Source: Anas platyrhynchos
Taxonomy: Eukaryota > Chordata > Aves > Anseriformes > Anatidae
DNA: 64,000 bases
Reading direction: 5' to 3'
Assembly: GCF_047663525.1 (NCBI RefSeq)
Contig: NC_092588.1
Span: forward strand, 101,451,001 to 101,515,000
Position 1 is the first letter of the stretch; every line of letters begins with the position of its first letter. The notes under the pieces are model-generated. The model made no database searches. It was not told the origin of the DNA and was given only the letters and a program-made list of their open reading frames with translations. The position numbers and the translations under genes are program-made. Positions 11,481-22,876 of the stretch are shown piece by piece.

Positions 11481-14400
11481 CCTTACAGCCTGAAAGGTCT
11501 AAGCAGCACATCAAACAAAGCCATTAGATTTCCCTGATTGCAATTACAACCAACTCTGGCAAATTTTATCTGCAAACAGCCACTTTTAAAGAAAAAAAGA
11601 AATGCAAAGCTAATGATCTGAATCCCATTCACTGACGTATGACTTGCAGTTTCATTCAGAACTTAAAGACTGATAAACAGTCACAAGTTACAAATTTCAG
11701 ATCTTTTGGTGAATGCCTACCTTTATTCTTTTTTTCTTCTCCTTCTCTGCCTTTTCATGAATCCGTATTCAAAAGTGACACATTTGTTCAGTTCAGGGAG
11801 ATTCTTCTCTCTGGAGGGGAAATAATTTTTATCAGTAAGACTCCCTGGTGATCAGGTAGACTTGGAACTGCTGTTAATCAGCCTTTTTGACATGGTAGCT
11901 TGAATAGCACTTCCCATGATGCTTTGTGTGTCTACCTTAATTCTTTCCTTTTGAACTCACCATGACTTATAGGTGTCTTTTTTTCCTTTTGTGTGTCTGA
12001 AGTTATCCCTCTATTAACTTTAATTGGAAAGGTACCTTTTGTTCCCCTAGAGTAGTCATATACTAACCACTGAACTCCCTAGGCTCAAATTTCTGGGGTA
12101 GCAAGAGTTCAGTTTTCTGGTAACTCAAAAAAAATTTCCTAGTGAAAGATTCAAGGCTTTTATTATTGCTAATAAAATAAGTGATATTTACTCTAAAGAT
12201 GAACTGTTGCATCCATTTGTATCAGGAAATATAGAGACTGCTGGTGCATGTCGCGATGAGTTCAAAAGAAAAGAACTAAGGGCAGCCAAACACACAAGAG
12301 CATCACAGAACCCTGACCTTCGCCATCCACAAACTGCAATACAATGGGTGCTGCTAAAAATTAAAAAAAAAAAAAAAAGAAGCCATTTTCTAAGTCACTG
12401 AGGAAAATAAAAGCTGTTTCATAACAGCAGTAGAAAGAACAAAGCTTTGTTTCCTACAGACTTGGACCTTCTCCCAAACTTCACCACCTGCCCTCGTGAT
12501 ACTACTGCCAGCAAGAGGCAGGACACACTCCAGCTAGTCTGCACCCCTTTGCACCCCAATTAGCCAAGTAGGACACAGCCAGGTAGTTACCAACCATAAC
12601 ATCCCCTCTCCACATGCAACTGCTCTCATGAAATTTGTCAGAGCTTTTGAGATTGCTGCTGTGCTTCTAGGTCTAGAGGCAGCTGCACAGAGGCCCCAGA
12701 ATTTTCTTTGAAGGGGAAGGCAGACACATGCTTTGGGCATATTTCTTCAAGAAACCTAAGATATCCTTATGCATTTTGTTTCACATTGAAAAAGTTTAAT
12801 GGCGGCTACTGGCGCCATGTTTACAATAGCTTACACAGACATGTATGAGACAATCAAATTCACTCTGTTCAGTACAAGCTCTCTTCATATCTTTCACTAG
12901 TGACAGAGAGAAATTAACATGTACTGTATACCTCCTAATGTGTACTGAAGCCTCCTTTCTCAGCTACAATGATGTGAATCATTTATCTGACCTCCTCATC
13001 AGCAGCCAGATAAGGTACAAGCAGATGTGACCAAGATTTCTACATGCAGTGCTGACCAGATTAAAAGTACAACCATACCTTTAATAATAAAGTGCTTTCC
13101 TCTTCAGTCTCCAGCCAACCACAATCTGAAATGCAGGTAAAATTTTATCAGGTTTGCAAACAGCCTAATTCAGTCTATGAAACTACCTGCGCTTCCTTAT
13201 TTCTGACTACCTTATTTCTCCCCTCTCCCTTTCTAGCATTGGCCACATATTACACACTCAAGGGGTTGGACCCTCCTAAGAAATCACAGGCCCAAATTCT
13301 CCTTTGCCAAAAAGCTACGAGGCCAGGCCACAGGACAGGCCTAAAAATTGCATCTCATCAAGTTTGTGGCAGCAGAGCCAGTGAGATTGCAGCAAGCCAT
13401 GTTAGTTTTTCAAAGCCACGCATCCAGGACACTGCGGGGTACCCCTCGGGTGAAGCAGGCCTGTTGCATGTGTGTCAGTTTGGGGTCCCTGCAGACTGAA
13501 AAACAGAGGAAGTTTCCCTTTAATCACCTCAACTACAGCCCAGGCAGCTGTTTCTCCCCCAGAATCACCTCAACCCTGACCCTCAAGGGACACCCTAGGA
13601 GTAAAGACTGCTGCAGACTCCCCACCCCAACAGCAGCGCTGGCCAACCCCATGCAACCCCAACACTTCCCGTCCCCGATCCCCCATACTCAGTCTCACCC
13701 CCACAGAAGGCAGCATGGCCACTGGCATTACCTCAGCACAGGGCTGGGGAGCGGGGCTGCGGTCACACCCAGCAGCTCCTCTGTGCCGCCCCTTCCTCCT
13801 CACACCCTGGGCTCTCCAGGGGCTGCAGGGCAAGATCTGCTGCGTGCCTGGAGCACCTCCTGCCCTGGCTGCTTGCAGGGCTGCTTCTCGCACTCCTTTT
13901 CTCACTGCCGGGCAGTGTTTGGCCCTTGCTGAGCTCTGCTGTCTGTGAGGAGCCCACCTGTGGCTGAGGGACTCAGCTGGGCCCTGTGGTGGGGCCATGG
14001 GGGGCCAGCATGGAGCAGCCCTGGCCTCACCAGCACGGACAGCTGCACCTGAAGGGCCCAGCTAACGGCTGTGAGGGAGATAGAAATGAGAACAGGGCTG
14101 CTGGGACACAGCAGGTGATTTTTAAGCCAGTTACACACATGTGGAAGCAATAACTGCTGAGGAGCAATGCCCCTGCCCATGTCTTTTTCAGGATCCTGGT
14201 AGCATGGGCCATTAGTAGCATGTGAGGGAGGTACCAGCTGCCTGGGCAGCACCAGTCAGAGGCGGTGTGGGAGCTCACCAGCACCCAGGCTGGCTGCTGG
14301 GAGAAGTGGTTAGCCTGCTGAAAGCAAGGCTTTAAATTTCTTAGAATCAGCGTGTATTTCCCTTCTTTTCTACCCAAAAAGGCATTGTGAACAGAACTTT

Positions 14401-17400
14401 CCTTACCGTGTAAACAAATTAATTTTGAGGAAAAAAAATAAACACTGTGGCTTTCCCCACTATGATTCAGCTCATTGGGGAAGTTTCTGGGAAAATGGCC
14501 TTGCAAGAATTTCAGTGTTCAGGACAAAAGTAACAAACAGTCATCAAAAGCAAATAAAAATGATCATTGAGCTAAAAAGAGATGCTCCAAGCCACCGTGG
14601 CACCAGAAGCCCTCTCTGCAGGGCCGGCAGGCTCGTCTTCACCCCGTGGATTGCCAAATCGCTTCTATCCCATGCTGAGACACCCCGTAAATGGGACAGG
14701 CACAGGAAAGGGAGAGCAGGGTGGGAAGCATCTCCTTTGGCCCCCAAGAGCAACCACATGAGCAAAAGAAAGGCTGTGGAGAGGGTGGAAATAGTCTTTC
14801 CTATGTGCTGCTCTGGGGGAAATCGAGCTCTTCCATTAGGAGAGGCAGAGAAGCAGGCCCCTACCAGAGGTTTTTGCTACAGGACCTGTGCTGTCGGGCC
14901 CTGCCTTTATAGGTGCCATATGCAGCTCTGCCCTGCACCAGCCAGCTCCTTGGGTGCCACAGGTCAGCACATTGGTCGCAAGCAAGGTGCCAAAGCAAAG
15001 GTGACTGCAAGAGGGAAATCCTCTAGAGAAAAGGCACAGGTGATCTTCCAGGTACAAAAATGGCAGAGCTCTGCAGGCTGCTCTGCAGTGCCCAGCCCCT
15101 CTAGCCCCACAGCCTCTGCCTTTGAACAGCCTGATGACTGATTACGGGAATCTCCCTTATGCAATCCCCTAAAATATGACATCTCAATCCTACCCCCATT
15201 CCTTTTTCAAAGTAAAAAATGGTTTTCCTGGCCTAATATGTTTATCAGTTAGAGTCTGAGCTAGTTATCAGTACAGGTTTGCGGTATGGAGCCTAGAATG
15301 GTTAGATTATTATCACGTCTTATGAAAATCAGACACAGCTTACTCTTGTAGCTGTATATTACAAGGGAAATATGTATAGAGAGATTGGTTCTCCTTAGAT
15401 TGATATCGCTGAATTGATGCTGTATGAGGCACAACTGCTTAAAAGGTTATAACTGATGTAATTTTTGCCATTACAGGTAATTTATGGCTCCTGTGTGTCT
15501 GACTTGTCAAATCTTCTTAGAGAGATCAAACAGGGTCTGTTTGTCATATGCATTTATCTAACACTTGTTCCTCTGCAAGCTTCAAAACGCAATAGTTATT
15601 CTTTGCTTGGGTGTCAATTTTCTCGTGTACATCTTGCCTCTTGGTCCTTGTAAATGTCCTCCTAATGCAAACTGCAGAGGTGCTTCAGCAGCAAATAATG
15701 GGCAACACCTACCTCTACTGCCAGCATTTTTAAGAGAGATTTTTTTTTTTTTTCCAAAGAAGGGCTCCAGCCATTCAGATAGGTCTGACTGCAGTGGAAG
15801 TTCTGCACACAGATGTTTTAAAGCTCCAACTATGCCTCAAACCATGCATGCTACATTGTTTGTTTTCCCCTCAACTTTGCATAACACTGAACCAATCTCT
15901 GCTGCTGTGAAAGGAAAAAAAAAAAAAAAAAAGTTCTGGAGATCAAAATACACACCCAGTTTGGGAAGGGAGCAATACACTCATATCTGTATATTACAAA
16001 CAAGAATTACATCCTCACCCCTCCACTTCACCACAAGGCGATGAGTTCAGCCCAGCTGTAATGTCCTGTCAGGTTGCAGACTTCTTTCTCATCTCACCTT
16101 GCTGGGAGTCATACTCTTCTGTATGCACTCAAGGCTAAACTCACAATAAAGGACACTGGAAGTTGTGCTGCTTTAGTTTACTGTGTGCAGACTACACGGT
16201 GTGCTGAGCAGGTGTAAGGGCAGACAGGCAAACACAGGAAGAGTCGAAGGCAAAGCCCACGGGGCGCAGCAGAGTTCAGCAGTACGGTGGGCTTAGCACC
16301 ATGTAGCCTCTCTACATGGGCACACAGGGTGCTTGCTGGTGGGGAAAGGAGCCACAGAGCAAAAGAAGGGCCCTGATGTCCTGCTTTCCTTGCAGCAAGG
16401 CAGTATAGCCTGCTCTGCAGTCCAGTTTATATGCAACACACTGCACGTGAGTACTGTAAAAGGCAGGGAGCCCAACAGCATGCAGACACATTCACATTTA
16501 TGGACTTTCTACCCACTCGGCTGTCAAAAAGCTGCATTTTTCAATGGCTATGAAGTGTGAAGTGTCTGGAAACAGAGTGCTCTGGCAAGGAAAAAACTTT
16601 ACAGAAGAGCTTGGCCAGTTTAACTCTACATTAGGTTTTACCTTCCCATCAACTATGAAATGACAGGACATATTTAAGCAGGCAGTATGATAGGAACCCC
16701 AGAGAGAAACAAATAAAAAAAAAATATAATTAAAAGAACTATACTTTGCTGAAAGTTAAATCCTCTGCGTAAGTTAATTGAATCAGGTACCTCCACTGAT
16801 ATATCTTCAGTAGCAGGGTCTAAAGTATAGAAGATTTGTGCAGCAAATAGGAAATAGCCTGAAAAAGTACAAACAAGCCTTGTGTGCACAACAGAATTTC
16901 AACTGCCAACACACCCAAAATCTGGGGTTCTTAAGGTCCAAGGCTTTGGCCCAACAAAATGTGAGAATAATATGTATTTGAGAAATGCTGTTTCAGAAAC
17001 ATCCGATGCCCAGAAAAATTGTTCCTCATATCAGGGAAAATGTTGGTGTTGCTGATTGTTTGAAATGGCTTTAATTAGAATTAAAGACTGACAATCAAGC
17101 ATAGCAATAAACTGTAAATTCCATCCACATGTTACAAATAATTTACATGCCTGACTACAGGAACTACAGAAGTATGTTAGTTGCAAAGCAACACTAAACC
17201 TCATAATTAATATCACTGATATCCTTCTGGAAATATGAACCAACTCTGTGGACATTTTCCATCCACATCTTTGTTTTTTTAGATTATTTGAAAAAACACA
17301 AGTATATTTATTCAAAATTCATGAAAAGCCTAATAAGTTTTATAATAAATGATTTGATTCTTCACAGATTAATTTTAGCACAGACTTATTTTACCACACT
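11481..17400. other. Intergenic with a GC-richer island at 13.3-15.1 kb
   Basis: Most is AT-rich. Between about 13,300 and 15,130 GC content rises and open frames lengthen on both strands, up to 238 codons at 14,425-15,141 (+). I recognise no protein family, splice-coherent model or repeat there. Homopolymer runs lie at 12,363, 15,740 and 15,916. Confidence 0.45.
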
Positions 17401-17410
17401 GAAAATAGAA

Positions 17411-17442
17411 ATTTGAGATAGAAATCTATTTCTATCTCAAAT
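17411..17442. repeat. Perfect 15-bp inverted repeat with 2-bp spacer
   Basis: ATTTGAGATAGAAAT, then CT, then its exact reverse complement ATTTCTATCTCAAAT. No other element is recognised next to it apart from a pyrimidine tract starting about 35 bp downstream. Confidence 0.9.
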
Positions 17443-17476
17443 ATTATTCAAGCTGCCTCAGGAGCTGCCACTCCAA

Positions 17477-17552
17477 AAGAAAGTTTCTTTCTTCATCTCT
17501 TTCCTTCTTCCTTTCCCCCCTCTCTTTCCCCTCCTCTTTCCTTCTCCCCCAG
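17477..17552. repeat. Polypyrimidine tract (C/T on plus strand)
   Basis: About 75 bp almost entirely of C and T (ctttcttcatctctttcc, cttcctttccccccc, ctctttcccctcc). It is a low-complexity tract of the kind able to form triplex DNA. Confidence 0.8.
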
Positions 17553-19143
17553 TGCCTTACTTGAGATCTGTATTTTTTTTCTGCCCTGGGCTCTATCCTA
17601 CAGCAATCCAGAATGGCGTATGAGAATCTGAGTACTGAAACAATGTTTTTGACAATATGTATTAGCATTCTGTCACTTGCCTCTAGGTGAAATTTCTACA
17701 TTCTTCAGACTATAGAAAATACTAGGAAACTTAGACAGACACTGAAGCAGAAAACATTAATCTAAACTTCTTGGAAACCATTTCTGTACTGTTAGCAGAA
17801 GAAGACTCAAGGCAGAAATACCTGAAGAATCACCTACAAACTAGAAAGGAGCAATAAGGTTGAATGATTTTATGAAAAAGGAAGGATATCATCCTTCCTC
17901 TGGACATATTAGCCCATTCAACTAAACAAAAGACAAAAGTAACAGAAAAGAACAGGTGCAAAAATCATGGTTTTGAGACTTATTAGTTAAGACATCAAAA
18001 ATGCAAAAAGAGTATAAAATATTTTCACTGCCTATATCTGCATGATGCCAACCTCTACAGTAAAGCAGGAAAGCAAGAAAGCAAGCAAGCAAGAAAAAAA
18101 AAAAAAAAAAAGCAGACAGACAAGAAAGACTTGCTCATTTATGAGCGTAACTACAACCTCACTGATACTATCAACACTTGCTGGAAACAATCTCCTAATG
18201 GGAAAGTGAAAAAATGTGGTTTATAAAAACATACTGAGGAAGGAGCTAGTGCTCTCATTTAGATAGAATTGATTAAAGGAAATCCATGTGTTAGGCCAGA
18301 CAGACTTGACCACTGTAGATAGTTGAGCACAACAGTCCTGTATGATGGACACCTACATACAACAGAAATACCAAGTAGGTATGATACAGCTGATAGTGCT
18401 TACTTTAATTGACAGCATTAAGTTCAGAAAAATCATTTTACTGACAGGTTTTCACTCCAGAGAACTAAGGATTGTGATTGGGTTCTGTGCTGGTTTGTGT
18501 TCTGGGTATCACAACCAGAAAGCCTCTTACATTTTTCAGACATCAATTATACAAAATACTGACAGAGAGCCTTAGTAGCATGAGACATTAGTGTGGTATT
18601 TTTAGGATAGCAACACCTTCACAAGCAGAAAACAGTTGTCCTTATTACCATTTTTTTGGTTGGTTGTTTTTGTTTACCCCTGATACATTTACAACTTCTC
18701 CATAGACGGGCATGCCAGAAAATTTACTCTCTTCTACCCCTTCTACAATTTTCAGAAACACTTTGCACTCTATTACTGCCATAAACCTTTTAGAAACTGA
18801 ACTTTAACTTAGGCAGTGGATATAGTGGAATTTCAGCTGCCTTATTCATTAGTAATGGCAAGAGCTCGTTTTCACTAAAAACATCTTTGACAATTAAATA
18901 TACTGGAAAAATATACCTACCTTCCTGTAAAATATTACTTTAAAAAAAAAAAAACATTTCCATGAATTAATCCATCTGTGAGGGTTAGAGACCTTACTTT
19001 GAAGGCACTTTTGTTTTAAATTGGGAGCTTTCAGTCTGTGCTTGATGGGCTCTATGAGATCAGAGACAGTCGACTAGAAGTTATTCCATACGTGCTACTC
19101 AACAATGCATGAAAAAGTTTACAATAGGAAATGTGTAAACCTG

Positions 19144-19176
<33 letters not shown>

Positions 19177-19588
19177 GTAAAATCCACTGATTTATGGCAT
19201 CAGCTGGAAGTGTTAGTACAATTTATAAATCAATGTGATTGCATTAGTTCCTGCCACATCAGCAATAGTTTATTGATAAAACAGGCAGTGCAGCCTCTGC
19301 TAAGTCATTCCAGAATCACCATCTTGTACATTAACACTGCATGAGAAGAGCATAATAGGCAATGGGGAAGAGAGGGAAAATGGCAATGAAAGGCAGTGTC
19401 CTGGGGAAGAGCATCATCCTCTCCGACCAGCACTGAGCCACTATCAGAACTGGGGAGGAAGGTGTAAAGGGAAAAGCAGCAGGAGCCACAGCATGTGTGC
19501 TTCAAGGAGGAAGCAACCCCATTTCATTAAGTATATTGTAAGCTGTCAACTTTGTTATCTTACTAAACTGCAGCTATGCAGTAGGATT
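17553..19588. other. Intergenic, AT-rich, simple repeats only
   Basis: Apart from the compound microsatellite near 18,090 and the 27-base A run at 19148-19174, no feature can be supported. Confidence 0.5.
18064..18130. repeat. Purine-rich AAGC/A-run/CAGA simple repeat
   Basis: aaagcaagaaagcaagcaagcaag, then about 20 A, then cagacagacaag. A compound microsatellite. Confidence 0.7.
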
Positions 19589-20471
19589 GAGTGTACCACA
19601 GCAAGTTTGCTGAAGACACCAAGCAAGCCATGAGGTACAGTCGACACGCTGGAGGGAAGGGATGCCATCCAGGGGGACCTGAACAGGACTGAAAGGTGGG
19701 CCTGCACAAACCTCATGAGGTTCAGCAAAGCCAAGTGCAAGGTCCTGCATCTGGGCTGGGGCAATCCCAAGCATGAATACCCAAGGCTGGGCAAAGAATG
19801 GGTTGAGAGCAGCCCCAAGGAGAAGGATTGATGAGAAACACAACTTGAGCTGGCAATATGCGCTTGCAGCCCAGAAAGCCAACCTGAGTTGCTTCAAAAG
19901 AAGTGTGGCCAGCAGGTTGAGGGAGACGATTCTCCCCCTCCACTCTGCCCTCCTGAGACCTCACCGGGAGTACTGTGGGGACTGTGAGAGCTCTGGGGTG
20001 CCCAGCACAAGAAGGACATGGATGTATTAGAATGAGGAGGGCCACAAAGATGATCAAGGGGCTGGAGCATCTCTCCTATGAATCAGGCTGAGGGAGCTGG
20101 GATTGTTCAGCCTGGAGAAGAGAAGGCCCCAGGGAGGCCTTAGAGCAGCCTGAAAGGGGCTGGCAAGACAGCAGGAGAGGGACTCTAAGGGTGTGTAGTG
20201 ATAGGACAAGGGGGAATGGTTTTAAACTGAAAGAGAGTAGGTTTAGTTTAAATACAAAGAAGAAATTCTTTACTGTGAGGGTGGTGAGGCACTGGCACAG
20301 GTTGCCCAGAGAAGCTGTGGGTGCCCCATCCCTGGTGGTGTTCAAGGCCAGGCTGGATGGGGCTTTGGGTAACCTGGTCTGGTGGGAGGTGTCCCTGACC
20401 AAGGCAGGGGGGTTGGAACTGGATGATCCTAAATGTCCTTTCCAACCCAAGCCATTCTGTGATTCTCTGAT
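19589..20471 (+). mobile_element. CR1 LINE 3' fragment
   Basis: It starts at the agcaagtttgctgaagacacc block (after the RT core), continues through tgcaaggtcctgcatctggg and ctccactctgccctcctgagacc, and ends with the CR1 3' UTR (ggttggaactggatgatcct) and ATTCTGTGATTCTCTGAT near 20,471. It has many frameshifts and is an old copy. Confidence 0.88.
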
Positions 20472-21309
20472 TTTGGTACCTTGATCTCCTGCTCCCTTCC
20501 CAACCCCAAGCTTTGCTCCACTTGCCACAGCAGTTACCAGGAGTGCTCCTGGCACGGTGACTCTCCTCTTTACTCACTGAACATCCAAGCTGTAAAGCAC
20601 TATGGACCTGCATGTGTCTATAGGTACGACCCTAAGTATAGCAATAAATAACACCTTCCTTGCTGAAAGACTCTTTCAAAGTTATGCAGCCAAATATAGC
20701 TAAATAACTGAGGTATTAGCACCGCCTTAGAGATGTATCTGCTGGAAGGAAGAGAAAGAGTATCTCTTTTTAGTAGCCTTGCCTGTTATTTATACAGTCA
20801 CATCAAAGGGATACAGTACAGTCCCTCAGACAAAATAGACTGCACTCATAGCTAATTCCAGAAGTCTTGGCTGTGTTACCCCAAGATCCCACACAGGTTG
20901 TTACACTCATCTTAATTTGGCAGTGATGGTAGGCCACCCAATACCCTCCTGGTATTGCAGTACAAGCACACCCACTGTCTCCTCCCTCACAGGGCAAATC
21001 CTGCTCCCAGACCCGGGCTGATAGATCCCACTGTGCTCACGAGGACTGTGCTAGTGGGGACTTTAAATGTAGTTATACCTATCAGTCCCACATCTGAGTT
21101 TCCCTGTTTTCTCCTCAGATTTTCCACACAAAATCTGTTGCCCCCTTACATATCCTTAATCTGGAAGAAGTGTTATTTATGCCAAGCAGACAAACCTCAG
21201 GCATTTTACAGTGAAGTTCCTGTTAAATGCTGCTGTTCCCATTTGGGGCTGGACAATCTCTCCCTACAACTAACAAAAAAATGACTTCTCCCATTGCAAC
21301 TCAAAAAAA

Positions 21310-21342
21310 CCAAAGCTTTTTATTTATTTATTTATTTTTATC
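21310..21342. repeat. (TTTA)n microsatellite
   Basis: Several consecutive TTTA units in a T-rich stretch just before the CR1 copy that starts at about 21,600. Confidence 0.75.
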
Positions 21343-21600
21343 CCTGTGCAGGGATCATCCAGAAAAACACCCAAATTCCACAAAGCCCTTCCCTGTCACC
21401 GATGGGATACACGACCCACAGGCTTACAAAGAAGTTACCATCTACTCAGTCCAGAACTTTTTAATGTATGTAGTCACATCTTGTATTAACAACATACAAA
21501 AGGAATTCCAAGTCAACCTAAGGGTATTGTTTCTTAAACAAAAATTAGAGAAAAGGGAGACAATACACAATTCAATGCACTTGCTGCTGTCACACAGCAT

Positions 21601-22876
21601 GTGCAGGACAACCGGGGAATCAGGTCCAGCCAGCATGGGTTCATGAAAGGCAAGTCCTGCCTGACCAACCTCATCTCCTTCTATGACTGGGTGACCCACC
21701 TGATGGATGAGGGAAAGGCTGTGGATGTAGTCTACGTAGACTTCAGCAAGGCCTTTGACACAGTCTCCCACAGTATTCTCCTGGAGAAGCTGGCAGCCCA
21801 TGGCTTGGACAGGTACATGCTTTGCTGGGTTAAAAGCTGGCTGGATGACCAGGCCCGGAGAGTGGTGGTGAACAGAGTGAAATCCAGCTGGCAACCGGTC
21901 ATGATGGTGTTCCCCAGGGGTTGGTGTTGGGGTCCATCCTCTTTCATATCTTTATTGATTACTTGGATGAGGGAATTGAGTGCACCCTCAGCAAGTTTGC
22001 AGATGACACCAAGTTAGGGGGGGAGTGGCGATCTGCCGGAGGGTAGGAAGGCCCTGCAGAGGGACCTGGACAGGTTAAATTGAAGGGTAGAGGCCAATGG
22101 GGTGAGGTTCAACATAGCTAAGTGCTGGGTCCTGCACTTTGGCCAAAACAACCCCATGCAGCACTAGAGGCTTGGGGCAGAGTGGCTGGAAAGCTGTGCA
22201 GAGGAAAAGGATCTGGGGGTGTTGGTTAATGATCACCTGAACACGAGCTGGCAGTGTGCCCATGTGGCCAAGAAGGTCAGTGGCATCCTGGCTTGTATCA
22301 GGAATAGTGCAGCCAGCAGGACCGGGGAGGTGATCATACCCCTGTTTTCAGCTCTCGTCTGGCTGTGCCTCAAGTACTGTGTTCAGCTTTGGGACCCTCA
22401 CTACAAGAAGGACATGGAGGCCCTGGTATGTGTCCAGAGCAGGCCTATGAAGCTGGTGAAGGGCCTGGAGCACAAGTCCTATGAGGAGCGGCTGAGGGAA
22501 CTGGGGTTGTTTAGCCTGGGGAAGAGGATGCTCAGGGAAGACCTCATTGCTCTCTACAGCTACCTGAAAGGAAGGTGTGGGGAGCTGGGGTTCGGCCTCT
22601 TCTCACAGGTAACTAGTGATAGGACCAGAGGGAATGGCCTCAAGTTGCACCAGTGGACATTCACGTTAGAAATGAGGAGACATTTCTTCTCAGAAAGAGC
22701 AGTCAGGCATTGGAATGGGTCACCCAGGGAAACGGTGGTGTCACTGTCCCTGGGGGTGTTCAAGGAAAGGTTCAACATGGTGCTTAGGGACATGGTTTAG
22801 TGGGTGATAGTGGAGGTCGGGGGACAGTTGAACTAGACGATCTTGGAGGTCTTTTCCAACCTTCGTGACACTATAA
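21601..22876 (+). mobile_element. CR1 LINE copy including part of the RT domain
   Basis: This is the 5'-most CR1 coding sequence in the window. It opens with SSQHGFMKGKSCLTNLISFYD (21,630) and [15 protein letters not shown] (21,727-21,770), both conserved in CR1 reverse transcriptase. It then frameshifts near 21,910 and resumes for 193 codons at 22219-22800 ([27 protein letters not shown]). The 3' UTR ends near 22,876. Internal frameshifts leave it non-functional. Confidence 0.9.

Noticed and set aside
22219-22800. 193-codon frame as a host gene
   Set aside because: Same reason: CR1 ORF2 with neighbouring RT motifs and CR1 3' end.
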